From Spirochaeta sp. UBA5339 (GTDB lineage Bacteria > Spirochaetota > Spirochaetia > DSM-2461): a DNA stretch of 64,000 nt. The notes below the pieces were generated by a model. That model made no database searches. It was given only the letters and a program-made list of their open reading frames with translations, and was not told the DNA's origin. The stretch spans positions 221,913 to 285,912 of the forward strand of contig DHQL01000018.1 of the NCBI GenBank assembly GCA_002408085.1. Reading direction: 5' to 3'. This document shows positions 24,712-33,489 of this stretch, one piece after another. How positions within the stretch are numbered: position 1 is the first letter of the stretch; every line of letters starts with the position of its first letter. Made by a program: the position numbers and the translations under genes.

Positions 24712-24729
24712 TATGAAATATTTTTCATA
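24712..24729. promoter_or_regulatory. Candidate operator between the LacI regulator and GH4
   Basis: TATGAAA (24712-24718), TATT, TTTCATA (24723-24729): a perfect 7-bp inverted repeat in the divergent intergenic region. It lacks the central CG of many LacI operators, so the assignment is tentative. Confidence 0.4.
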
Positions 24730-24779
24730 ACTTTTTTCAGACATTTTCAAATATATTTCCAGGTTTTCGGTCAAAAAGA

Positions 24780-24808
24780 TTGATCCCCCGGATTCGTGGA
24801 TTTAAGAT
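24780..24808 (+). promoter_or_regulatory. Candidate GH4 promoter
   Basis: TTGATC (24780-24785), 17-nt spacer, TAAGAT (24803-24808). Each box matches consensus at 4 of 6. The start would leave a leader of about 37 nt containing AAAGGAA. Confidence 0.4.
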
Positions 24809-24851
24809 GCCAGAACAACGAGTCAGAATAAATAGAATAAAGGAACAGACC

Positions 24852-26219
24852 ATGAATAAGAAAATAGTACTTATCGGTGCCGGAAGCGCCCAGTTCGGAC
24901 TTGGAACCCTGGGAGATATCTTCTGCAGCTCCCTCCTGAAGGGTTCTGAAATTACCCTTCTCGATATAAACCCCGAAACCTTGCAGAAGGTGGACGATAC
25001 GGCCCAGGCATTTATTAAAAAAGAGGGTCTCGATTTTACGGTCAACAGCACAACAGACCGGAAGAAGGCCTTTCAGGGTGCCGACTTCGTTATTATTTCC
25101 ATCGAGGTGGGAGACCGCTTCAAACTCTGGGAGGAGGACTGGAAGATTCCTCTACAGTACGGTATCAGCCAGGTATACGGTGAAAACGGCGGCGCCGGCG
25201 GCGTCTTCCACGCCCTGAGGATCATCCCCCCCATTCTGGAGATCTGCGGCGACGCCATGGAGATCTGCCCCGAGGCGCACCTCTTCTGCTACTCCAACCC
25301 CATGACCGCCATCACCACCACAGTCCACAGGGCCTTCCCGGGAATCAAATTCACCGGGCTCTGCCACGAGATTGCCTCTCTGGAGCGCTATCTTCCCACC
25401 ATTTTAGACATGGACTACGAGGATATGGATCTGACGGCGGGAGGCCTGAACCACTTCAGCTGTCTTCTGGAGGCTAAGGAGAGAAAAACCGGCCGTGACC
25501 TCTACCCCGAGATTATGGAGAAGGCACCCGCCTTCTTTGAAGCAGAACCGGGATACAGCGATCTGTGGGACCACTACAACAGAACCGGTGAGCTGGTGCA
25601 CACAGAGGGAGCCCGCGCCAGAGCGGACCTTGGAATTGAGCGGAGCGCCTACTCCTGGGCTGACAGAAAGCTCTTCAAATTTGTTATGGACAGCTACGGC
25701 CTCCTTCCCATCACCGGGGACAGCCACTTCGGTGAGTACCTGAGCTGGGCATGGGAGGTTTCAGACCACCGGGGTATCGTTGACTTCTTTGACTTCTACA
25801 AGGTCGCCCTGGGAGAGATGGCTGACCCCGAGATCCATCTGGAGACAAGGGAGCGGATCGTTCCCATAATGGAGGGAATCGTAACCGACAGCGGCGCAAC
25901 CGAAGGGGCGGTCAATGTCCCCAACGACGGCCTTATCGCCGACCTGCCCTCATGGATTGCCGTTGAGGTTCCCGGAACCCTCAGTAAAGAGGGAGTAAAG
26001 GGAAATGTTCTGGGAGAACTGCCCAAAGGATACACCGCACTGCTGCGGAACTACTGCGGAACCTACGATCTGACTGCCGAGGCCATTCTGAAGCAGAAGA
26101 AAGAGTTTGTTGTTCAGGCACTTCTGGCCAACCCTGTAGTCAACAAGGCTCTGCCTCTGAAGGATATGGTGGACAGAATGATCAGCCAGCAGAGCAGGTG
26201 GCTCTCCTATCTGAAATAA
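24852..26219 (+). CDS. Glycoside hydrolase family 4 (NAD- and metal-dependent)
   Basis: 455 aa from ATG 24852, chosen over an upstream in-frame start because AAAGGAA precedes it and the dinucleotide loop IGAGSAQFG then starts at residue 8. GH4 enzymes cleave by oxidation-elimination-reduction with NAD+ and Mn2+. Expected features are present: CYSNPM (146-151), the metal Cys171 in CHEI (171-174) and His201 in GLNHFS. The CHE motif argues for an unphosphorylated alpha-hexoside (alpha-glucoside, galactoside or uronide) over a 6-phospho sugar. Controlled in all likelihood by the divergent LacI protein. Confidence 0.88.
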   Translation: MNKKIVLIGAGSAQFGLGTLGDIFCSSLLKGSEITLLDINPETLQKVDDTAQAFIKKEGLDFTVNSTTDRKKAFQGADFVIISIEVGDRFKLWEEDWKIPLQYGISQVYGENGGAGGVFHALRIIPPILEICGDAMEICPEAHLFCYSNPMTAITTTVHRAFPGIKFTGLCHEIASLERYLPTILDMDYEDMDLTAGGLNHFSCLLEAKERKTGRDLYPEIMEKAPAFFEAEPGYSDLWDHYNRTGELVHTEGARARADLGIERSAYSWADRKLFKFVMDSYGLLPITGDSHFGEYLSWAWEVSDHRGIVDFFDFYKVALGEMADPEIHLETRERIVPIMEGIVTDSGATEGAVNVPNDGLIADLPSWIAVEVPGTLSKEGVKGNVLGELPKGYTALLRNYCGTYDLTAEAILKQKKEFVVQALLANPVVNKALPLKDMVDRMISQQSRWLSYLK

Positions 26220-26228
26220 ATTTAATTT

Positions 26229-26357
26229 CTCCCGGGCGGCTCGGCCGGGAGTCCCGGCTGCTGCAGGCTGTCGGAACAGTTTCCGCGGCCGGAGCCTGCA
26301 GGGACAGCTGAGCCAGCCCCCTGGGGGGGGCGGGGCATCTGCCCGCCTCAGCTGTCC
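26229..26357. repeat. Nested GC-rich inverted repeats between GH4 and lipase
   Basis: Three perfect inverted repeats: CTCCCGG/CCGGGAG (26229-26251), CTGCAGGCT/AGCCTGCAG (26261-26301) and GGACAGCTGAG/CTCAGCTGTCC (26302-26357). They fill the gap between two convergent genes and the last includes the lipase stop codon. Probably a bidirectional transcription barrier; no T tract of note. Confidence 0.55.
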
Positions 26358-27382
26358 AGCAGTGCATTCCAGAGTTTCGATGCATAGAATATGGGCTGGT
26401 GGTCCTCGGCTATCAGCCCCATCCCCTCCTGAAGCTCCTTCAGGTGCTGCTTCCACTCCTCCCGGGTCAGCTGAATATGCCAGTCCATCTTCTCAAGAAA
26501 ACCGTCGGCCCGTTCTTTACTGAAAAGATCGGCCCAGTTCTTGAACAGGTCCTTTGACCGGAGCTCCCGGTCCTCTCTGGTTTCCAGCATCTTCTCCTTC
26601 TGCTCCTTAAGGCTGAAAGAGGGACGCTCTAAACTGATCTCCCCTGTTCGGGAGAGAAAGACCAGCTGTCCCGGGTCCTTAAAGCTGAAGTTCACCGCCG
26701 GCAGATCCGGAGGAACCATGGGCACCGGGTCCCGGCCGTGCTCGACACGCCATAGAGGACGGCCTTCCAGCAGATCAACAAACTCCTGATCTCCCACCCG
26801 GGGAGATCCGTACACATAGGCGCCGAAGGCATCGGGGAAACGTGCCAGAGTGAGTATGGCCAGGGCTCCTCCCAGACTGTGGCCGCAGATCCAGAGGGGC
26901 CGCCTCTTATCCTCCCTGACCAGGGTTTGAAGAAAGACCTCGAGCCCCTCCTTACCGGACCAGATCTCGTTGAGTCCCGAAAGGAAGCCCTTGTGCACCT
27001 TGCCGCCGTCCTCAAACTCCACGGGAAGTGTATTCAGATCGGTTTTGATTTCATGTAGAGCGCTTCGGCTTTTCAGTTCGGTTCCCCGGAAGGCGGCGAT
27101 CACTGCCGAATCATTCCAGCTGACCATACACTCGGTCCCCTTCCCTTCAAAGAAGCGGAACCCCTCGAATCCGGCCAGCCGGTAGGCCAGCCTGGCAAAT
27201 CCGGGGTGACAGTAGGCCAGAAAGGCACACTCCGCAAACCACCAGGCATTGACCTCTGAAAACCCCCTCTCCCGGAACCGGGGCTTGTGTCCCGCAGGAT
27301 ACTCAAAAAAGTCATAGTCCATATCGGGAGGGATAATATCGTAAGTACGGGGATCGGGTATTTTCTTTTTTCTGCGGGACAT
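26348..27382 (-). CDS. Class 3 lipase-like alpha/beta hydrolase
   Basis: 344 aa, no signal peptide, so cytoplasmic. Lipase_3 landmarks are VIAAFRGTE, VHKGFLSGL, nucleophile elbow GHSLGGALA (Ser near 170), YGSPRVGDQEF and the acid Asp in HGRDPVPMVPP. Where the family normally has Tyr-x-His-x-Gly after the Pro-Pro block, this protein reads FSFKDPGQLVFL, so the catalytic His is not evident. Starts 27 nt after ptsP and is likely cotranscribed with it. Active lipase or degenerate homologue remains open. Confidence 0.75.
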   Translation of the reverse strand: MSRRKKKIPDPRTYDIIPPDMDYDFFEYPAGHKPRFRERGFSEVNAWWFAECAFLAYCHPGFARLAYRLAGFEGFRFFEGKGTECMVSWNDSAVIAAFRGTELKSRSALHEIKTDLNTLPVEFEDGGKVHKGFLSGLNEIWSGKEGLEVFLQTLVREDKRRPLWICGHSLGGALAILTLARFPDAFGAYVYGSPRVGDQEFVDLLEGRPLWRVEHGRDPVPMVPPDLPAVNFSFKDPGQLVFLSRTGEISLERPSFSLKEQKEKMLETREDRELRSKDLFKNWADLFSKERADGFLEKMDWHIQLTREEWKQHLKELQEGMGLIAEDHQPIFYASKLWNALLDS

Positions 27383-27409
27383 AGGCGCTACCTCAGGACC
27401 TGACCGCCT

Positions 27410-29710
27410 TCAGGGCAGGGGCCAGCGTTTTTTAAACTCTTTCATATAGTGGTCCATCTCATCGAGCCTCTTGATGGAGAGAATCTCACTTGTGATCTTT
27501 TCGACATCCTGGAGGCTGAACTGAAGGAGTCTCTGCTTCACTCCCTCCACAGACTGGGGGGAGACGCTGAGCTTTCTGATCCCCATTCCCGCCAGAACCG
27601 GAACCAGCATGGGATCAGAGGCAATATCACCGCAGACAGAGATCTCCCCGGCCTTCTCTCCGGCGTCCCTTACGATCCAGGAGAGAACCTGAAGGACTGT
27701 GGGATGATGGCTTCGGTAGAGATGACTGAGGTTGTCATTGGTTCTGTCCACCGCCAGAAGATACATGATCAGGTCATTGGAACCTATGGAGAGAAAATCG
27801 CAGTGATTAGCCAGTTCAGAGGTGGCAATGGCCGCCGAGGGCAGCTCAATCATCGCACCCACCCGGGGGGCGGAGTTGAAATCATCCCCCCTCTCTTCAA
27901 GCTCTCTTATACAGAGGTCCAGTTCCTTACGGGCCTGAAGCAGCTCCTCAACTCCGGAAACCATGGGAAACATGATTCCCAGGTCAGCTCCCGCCCCGGC
28001 CCGAAGCATGGCCCGCAGCTGGTCATGGAACATCTCCCGGTTGGCCAGGGAGAATCGTATACCACGGACTCCCAGAAAGGGATTCTCCTCGCTCTGACTC
28101 CGCCCCTGAAGCAGCTTGTCCCCGCCGATGTCGGCGGTACGCAGGGTGACGGGCTTCCCCTTCTGACTGGTTACAATGGAGCGGTAGAGCCGGTACTGCT
28201 GTTCTTCCGAGAGAAAGTCGTTTTTCAGGATAAAGGGAAACTCGCTTCTGTAGAGACCGATTCCCTCGGCCCCCTCCTGTACCGCATCCTCGGCGTCCTT
28301 AAGGATATTGATATTGGCCTGAACCGAAACTCCGGTGCCGTCCTTCAGGTGTCCCTTGAGGATGTAGAATCCCGGCAGACCGCTGCTCAGACCGGACCCG
28401 GCAAGAATGGAATTTCTCATTTTCTCATCGGGTCTGACATAAAGCCGGCCATTTGTGGCATCCAGTATAAGGGGCAGGCCCTCGGGGATCTCCAGCAGAG
28501 AGCTGTCATCAGTAATAAGAACCGGAACAGAGAGGGAACGGGCCAGAATGGAGATATGGGCCGTGACCCCGGCGCCCCTCAGAACAATGCCGGCAACACC
28601 TTCAACGGCCAGACGGAAGAGGTCCGAGGGATAGATGTGCCGGGAGAGAACGATCTTATCGCTGTAGGAGAAGCCCTTGTGGTCGGGCCGGGCCAGATTG
28701 GAGAGGATTCTGTAGCCCAGATCTCTCACATCCTGTGCCTTCTCGGCCAGCCGGACTTCGGGGAGGGAGGCGAAACGGTCTGCATACTCCTGAACCACAT
28801 CACGGACGGCTTTGGCGGCGGAACTGCCTCCGGCAATGGACTGGCGCATTTTATCCAGAAAACTGCCGTCTTTGAGCATATAGAGCTGAGCGGTGAAGAT
28901 AAGAGATATCATCTCCCTGTCCCCGAGGGAACTGCTCTTCTCAATCTTCTCAAGCTGCAGGGACGACTGCTTCAGGGCCTCTTCAAAACGTTCAGATTCG
29001 GTTTCAGCAGAACCCGACGAGGCGATGGTTTCGGCGATGGTATCGATATCCGACCACACAGGCAGAGCCTTGCCCGAGGCCATTCCCGCAGAAGCTTTAA
29101 GCCCCTCGATAACACGGGAGGCGGGAACAGGAACCGAAGAAGCCGCCTCGGGGGGCAGTATAAAGGCGGTTGCATCGATCAGAATATCACCGAGCATCGA
29201 GACGGCCCGTTTCAGATCACTGAGATTCTCCCTGTCAAAGGCTCCGGTCTGACGATGGGCCAGCATCAGCACACCCAGCTTTTCGGGTCCCCGGACAATG
29301 GGGATGATCAGCTTGGAGCGGATCTCCTTCTCGCTGCTGTACTCGAGGATTCTGACCTGGGTCTCCCGGAAGGCCCTGCCGGGATCACTGTTCTCAAGAG
29401 AGAAGCTTAAAGGTGCTTTTTTTCCGCTGCACCGAAAGCTGTCCCAGAAATCATCCCGGTCATAGCCGACCCTGAAGACAAGCTCCCTGGAAGACTCATC
29501 ATAGACATAGACTGCCCCCAGAGAAGAGCCTGAGAGTTCGATAAGCCGTGAAATGGCCTCTTTAAGGAATCCGTTCATCTCCCTGTCACTTTCGAACAGG
29601 GATGCCCTGGTGCTCAGAGTTGTTAGAGCGTCACTGTATTTATGCACAATTAAAATATAATAATCAGAGAGAAGATCTTCAAATTTATGGACAATATCCC
29701 TCAAAGTCAT
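27410..29710 (-). CDS. ptsP: PTS enzyme I-Ntr (PtsP) with N-terminal GAF domain
   Basis: 766 aa. A GAF sensor domain occupies about 25-185, then PTS enzyme I. Phosphorylated His near 384 lies in GVTAHISILARS; PEP-binding blocks are LYRSEFPF, TADIGGDKLL and GAMIELPSAAI; catalytic Cys near 692 is in SVCGDIASDP. It passes phosphate from PEP to an NPr-type HPr, coupling carbon and nitrogen status to regulation. No npr or EIIA gene is in view. Divergent from the GH3 gene with only 52 nt between starts. Confidence 0.92.
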   Translation of the reverse strand: MTLRDIVHKFEDLLSDYYILIVHKYSDALTTLSTRASLFESDREMNGFLKEAISRLIELSGSSLGAVYVYDESSRELVFRVGYDRDDFWDSFRCSGKKAPLSFSLENSDPGRAFRETQVRILEYSSEKEIRSKLIIPIVRGPEKLGVLMLAHRQTGAFDRENLSDLKRAVSMLGDILIDATAFILPPEAASSVPVPASRVIEGLKASAGMASGKALPVWSDIDTIAETIASSGSAETESERFEEALKQSSLQLEKIEKSSSLGDREMISLIFTAQLYMLKDGSFLDKMRQSIAGGSSAAKAVRDVVQEYADRFASLPEVRLAEKAQDVRDLGYRILSNLARPDHKGFSYSDKIVLSRHIYPSDLFRLAVEGVAGIVLRGAGVTAHISILARSLSVPVLITDDSSLLEIPEGLPLILDATNGRLYVRPDEKMRNSILAGSGLSSGLPGFYILKGHLKDGTGVSVQANINILKDAEDAVQEGAEGIGLYRSEFPFILKNDFLSEEQQYRLYRSIVTSQKGKPVTLRTADIGGDKLLQGRSQSEENPFLGVRGIRFSLANREMFHDQLRAMLRAGAGADLGIMFPMVSGVEELLQARKELDLCIRELEERGDDFNSAPRVGAMIELPSAAIATSELANHCDFLSIGSNDLIMYLLAVDRTNDNLSHLYRSHHPTVLQVLSWIVRDAGEKAGEISVCGDIASDPMLVPVLAGMGIRKLSVSPQSVEGVKQRLLQFSLQDVEKITSEILSIKRLDEMDHYMKEFKKRWPLP

Positions 29711-29762
29711 TACAAATAAAGCCCCTTAAGAAAAACTGACAGGATGATCAAAGGAGTCTGTT

Positions 29763-31331
29763 ATGAATAAAGATCTGCTTAAGAAGGCCGGCAAGATGTT
29801 TGTGTGCGGCTTTCCCGGAACAGTGATGGATGACCATGCCCGGTTCTGCAGCGATGAACTGATGGCGGGCAACTGGATACTCTTTATCCGGAACGCAGCC
29901 TCACCGGGACAGCTGAAAGAGCTTAACGGAGAACTCCGTAAAAGAACTCTGGAGGCCGGCGGATTTGAACCCTTTATCACCGTAGATCAGGAGGGAGGAA
30001 TCGTCAGCCGTCTCCATGGCGACATGAACCACTACCCGGGAGCCATGGCCTGCGCCGCAGCTGGTTCCGAACATCCGGAAAGGACAGCCCGGATCATGGC
30101 AGCCCATCTGAAGGCCATGGGATTCAACATGAATCTGGCACCTGTTGCAGATATAAACAGCAACCCCGTGAACCCCATTGTGGGACCCAGAAGCTACGGA
30201 GACAATCCCCGGGATGTGAGTGAGAGAGTCCTGGAAGTGTCCCGGGCACATCTGGAAAAGGGAGTTATTCCTGTACTCAAGCACTTTCCCGGCCATGGAG
30301 ACACCGAAACCGACTCCCATCTGGAACTTCCAAAACTCCCCTATACCTTTGACCAACTGGAGCAGAGGGAGCTGATCCCCTTTATCAGAGGAATAGATGC
30401 CGGCCTTCCCGCCATGATGGTGGCCCATATGAACATTCCCTCCCTGGATTCCAGCGGGACCCCTTCCTCCCTGTCGGAGAAGGTAATAAAGGGACTTCTC
30501 AGAAACACCCTCGGTTTCGAAGGACTTGTTCTGACCGACTGTCTGGAGATGAAGGGAATCCGCTCCCACTACTCCGTCAAAGAGGCCGCAAGAATGAGCA
30601 TAGCCGCCGGGGCGGATATGCTCTTTGTTTCCCACACCGCCGAAGAACAGGAGGAGGGAGTAAAAGCCGTCTATGACGATCTGGTATCCGGGCGGATCAA
30701 AGAGTCCAGAATCGACCGCTCCATCGCAAGGATGGAGGAGTTCAGAAAGAGATACACCCCCCTTCAGACTGATAATTCAGATCTGCCGATGTCATGGCCT
30801 GCGGCAGACCTTGAACTGCTCAGGGATACTAGCCGCCGCAGTCTGACAGTGATCAGGGACAAAGGCTTCTTCAGCAGCCTTAAAGATGAGCCGAAACTGC
30901 TGATCCTGAACCTGCGCCGTCCAGAACAGTTTATCGGAGAGAATACCGTTTCAGGAGGTGAACCGGTAAGGGTTCTGAAGGAGGCCTTCCCCCGCTCAGC
31001 CTACAGAAAGATCAAACCTGAAAAAATAGCCGAAGAACTCAATAATGATGGGGTACGGCCGGAGGAGTGGGACAGAATACTGATCCTCTGCTCCGACCTG
31101 TTCCTCCACCCCGAGGCCATGAATTTTGTCAAAGAGCTGCTGGAGAGTCAGACTCCCTGTGGTGCAGCTGTAATGCGCACCCCCTACGAGGCTGGTGAGT
31201 TCGGCGGTGCCGACGGTCTGCTGCTCTGTTACGAGGATACCCTGCCGGCATGGACCAGCCTGCGGGATTTTCTTAAAGGGGAGTTCAGGCCCGAGGGAAT
31301 ATGCCCGGTAGGAATACCCGGCATTGATTGA
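29763..31331 (+). CDS. Glycoside hydrolase family 3, beta-N-acetylhexosaminidase type
   Basis: 522 aa, without signal peptide. The NagZ-type signature KHFPGHGDTETDSH (near 170) holds the His-Asp pair that replaces the usual GH3 acid/base, and LVLTDCLEMKG (near 256) holds the nucleophile Asp. A C-terminal segment of about 170 residues extends beyond the minimal NagZ barrel (about 340 aa). Expected role: removing beta-linked GlcNAc from muropeptides or other glycans in the cytoplasm. AAAGGAG precedes the ATG. Confidence 0.87.
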   Translation: MNKDLLKKAGKMFVCGFPGTVMDDHARFCSDELMAGNWILFIRNAASPGQLKELNGELRKRTLEAGGFEPFITVDQEGGIVSRLHGDMNHYPGAMACAAAGSEHPERTARIMAAHLKAMGFNMNLAPVADINSNPVNPIVGPRSYGDNPRDVSERVLEVSRAHLEKGVIPVLKHFPGHGDTETDSHLELPKLPYTFDQLEQRELIPFIRGIDAGLPAMMVAHMNIPSLDSSGTPSSLSEKVIKGLLRNTLGFEGLVLTDCLEMKGIRSHYSVKEAARMSIAAGADMLFVSHTAEEQEEGVKAVYDDLVSGRIKESRIDRSIARMEEFRKRYTPLQTDNSDLPMSWPAADLELLRDTSRRSLTVIRDKGFFSSLKDEPKLLILNLRRPEQFIGENTVSGGEPVRVLKEAFPRSAYRKIKPEKIAEELNNDGVRPEEWDRILILCSDLFLHPEAMNFVKELLESQTPCGAAVMRTPYEAGEFGGADGLLLCYEDTLPAWTSLRDFLKGEFRPEGICPVGIPGID

Positions 31332-31362
31332 AAGCCCTCAGCTTCGTGACCGGTGGCTGAGG

Positions 31363-31722
31363 TCAGGAGCCGACGAAACGGCAGTAGTGATCGACAGCCT
31401 GTGAGGCCGTCATTTCGGGAAGTGAGTTTTTCATATAGTGCCAGTGCTCGGAGATACTGAGATAGAGCTCCAGCTTTGTCTTATCACCGAACTTCTCCTG
31501 ATATCTTGGAAGCTCAGCAACACGGCTTATGGGACCCCATACCTCAAGGAACCAGGACTCCACCGCATCCAGCCAGGGCACATCCTCGCTCCTGTCCTTG
31601 CACAGTAGATATCGATGCACCTCAATGTGGTTGATAAGAGACTGGCGCTCATGCTCTTTCAGCTGTTTCAGGTCAAACCAGCGCTTCTCAAGCAGTATTT
31701 GTTCGATTATTTCATGACTCAT
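31363..31722 (-). CDS. Hypothetical protein, 119 aa
   Basis: No family recognised. The protein is Trp- and Glu-rich and apparently all-helical (LLEKRWFDLKQLKEHERQ, SWFLEVWGPISRV), soluble, with no Cys pairs. The start is set at ATG 31722, not an upstream TTG (31737), because -35 TGGAAA and -10 GATAAT (31729-31757) place the transcription start at this ATG. Convergent with GH3. Coding status is supported by its own promoter and the non-shadow composition. Confidence 0.55.
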   Translation of the reverse strand: MSHEIIEQILLEKRWFDLKQLKEHERQSLINHIEVHRYLLCKDRSEDVPWLDAVESWFLEVWGPISRVAELPRYQEKFGDKTKLELYLSISEHWHYMKNSLPEMTASQAVDHYCRFVGS

Positions 31723-31728
31723 AACCCG

Positions 31729-31757
31729 ATTATCCAATAAAAGTGCGTATTTTTCCA
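31729..31757 (-). promoter_or_regulatory. Promoter of the 119-aa gene, likely leaderless
   Basis: Leftward TGGAAA (31757-31752), 17-nt spacer, GATAAT (31734-31729), 6 nt (CGGGTT) to ATG 31722. Confidence 0.5.
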
Positions 31758-31844
31758 GTAGATGTAAGGTTTTGTATTGCTCCCGTTTAAAAAGATAATT
31801 TATGATTTATCATTATATAGTAAAAAAATCTGGAGAATGTAAAA

Positions 31845-33455
31845 ATGTTCGAGAAGCTTCTTTCTTATTACAACGATCATGGTGATATTACGATCCGCTA
31901 CAGAGCCAAGGCACTGGTAAAGGTGGACTTTGCAGCCATTCTGCTCTTTATGGTCTTTGTGGTTATCAATTTTCTGGAAAAGGATTACATAGCATCTATT
32001 ATCGAAATTGGTCTTCTCGGGCTGCTGATCACCAATATTTTTATGGTGAAAAAGGGAAAGTACAAAGCTGCAGTCAATATGGTTCTGACCATCTGTTTTC
32101 TTGCGGCGATTATGCTTATTACAGCATCACCCAAGGGTAATCTTCATGAAGCTTTTATGTTCTTCTCCTACGCCATGCCCACCCTGGTGGCCCTGACCCT
32201 CTTCGGGTACAGCAGGATCCAAGCCCTTATATTCGTGATAAGCGGTGAAATTTTTATGGTCTACTCCCTTTTCCTTAGAACCATGCCTTCAGGACAGTTT
32301 CAGTCTGGTGAACTCATAAAGCACTACTCCACCCCGATGCTTCTGTTTATTATCTGCATCTACTTTGTAGGACAGGTTATTGACAACTCCACCAGGATCT
32401 TTGGTTCCCTGAGCAATCAGGAAGAGATTACCAGAAAGAGATTCAATGATCTGAATGATCTTGTTTCTAAGTTCAAATTAAATCAGAACCTCGGCCGGGA
32501 CCTGCACGGACTTGCAGAAAATACAAGCGAAAATACCGAAGAGATAACCGACAGACTCAAAGATATGGAAGAGGTTCTGGACAAGCTGAACAGTGCCATG
32601 CAGACAACCTCCGGGATTCAGGACATTATCACCAACGCGGGAAAAGAAGTTTCAAGGGGAATGGGGTCCCAGACCGAATCCCTTCAGAACTCCTCCGCAT
32701 CGGTGGAAGAGATGGCCCGTTCCATCACCAGCCTCAGCAATACAATGCAGACCGGCGTGGTTGCTCTGAACAACCTGAAAGAGGATTCCGCAAAGTCTGA
32801 AGCACGGATCAAGGAGTCCGGCAAGATGATGGATGCCATGCTGGAATCCAACAAGAAGATCAATGAGATTACGGCAGTTATTGAAGACGTGGGAAGCCAG
32901 ACAAATCTACTGGCCATGAATGCCTCCATTGAGGCCGCCCACGCCGGAGAGGTGGGCAAGGGTTTTGCCGTTGTTGCCGGCGAGATCAGAAAGCTGGCAG
33001 AAACCACAAACACCCAGTCCCGTCAGATACGGGAACTTCTTGAGGTGAGCAATGAAAACTCCCTTGCCGCTGTTAAGCAGAGCCGGGAGGTTCAGGAGCA
33101 CTTTGTGGAAATCATGCATCGGATTGAGGATCAGAGTGCAGCCATGAGCGGTGTCTACGACAGTCTGACGGAACTCACCGGTAATGCCGGAGAGATCACA
33201 AGGGATGTAAGCACACTGATGGATGCAAACAGCAGTGTAAACAGCTCGGTTCAGAACATGACAGGAAAAATAGATGAGAGCCACAAGACCGTTTCCAGCA
33301 CCACAGAGCTGACCCGGGAGGTCCTGCGTCTGATGACGGAGATCAGAGACTCCACAGCCTCCCTGAGCAGGGATGCCAGAACTCTGGCTGATATCGGTAA
33401 GGAAAACACTGAAAACCTGCACAATATGGAGCGGGAACTGCAGATGCTCCACTAG
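31845..33455 (+). CDS. Methyl-accepting chemotaxis-like transducer without HAMP
   Basis: 536 aa. The N-terminal third has about six hydrophobic segments between residues 25 and 180 (VDFAAILLFMVFVVINFL through MLLFIICIYFVGQVI), with no periplasmic sensor domain. A coiled-coil signalling domain follows; its hairpin tip LLAMNASIEAAHAGEVGKGFAVVAGEIRKLAE (near 353-384) is intact. No HAMP domain is visible between membrane and coil. It should signal to CheA/CheW in response to a membrane-sensed cue such as redox state or proton motive force (inference). Confidence 0.85.
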   Translation: MFEKLLSYYNDHGDITIRYRAKALVKVDFAAILLFMVFVVINFLEKDYIASIIEIGLLGLLITNIFMVKKGKYKAAVNMVLTICFLAAIMLITASPKGNLHEAFMFFSYAMPTLVALTLFGYSRIQALIFVISGEIFMVYSLFLRTMPSGQFQSGELIKHYSTPMLLFIICIYFVGQVIDNSTRIFGSLSNQEEITRKRFNDLNDLVSKFKLNQNLGRDLHGLAENTSENTEEITDRLKDMEEVLDKLNSAMQTTSGIQDIITNAGKEVSRGMGSQTESLQNSSASVEEMARSITSLSNTMQTGVVALNNLKEDSAKSEARIKESGKMMDAMLESNKKINEITAVIEDVGSQTNLLAMNASIEAAHAGEVGKGFAVVAGEIRKLAETTNTQSRQIRELLEVSNENSLAAVKQSREVQEHFVEIMHRIEDQSAAMSGVYDSLTELTGNAGEITRDVSTLMDANSSVNSSVQNMTGKIDESHKTVSSTTELTREVLRLMTEIRDSTASLSRDARTLADIGKENTENLHNMERELQMLH

Positions 33456-33489
33456 CCTTCAGCGGACCAAATCCTTATACTGTCGGACA

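Noticed and set aside
27449..29410. 653-codon open frame antisense to ptsP
   Set aside because: Mirror frame of a GC-biased coding gene; no ribosome site, low-complexity Gly/Gln-rich translation, and the opposite strand is unmistakably PtsP.
33373..33489. Upstream extension of the CvfB-like frame
   Set aside because: The first 39 codons overlap the chemoreceptor end, are Cys/Ser/Thr-rich and lack homology; ATG 33490 fits the family start.
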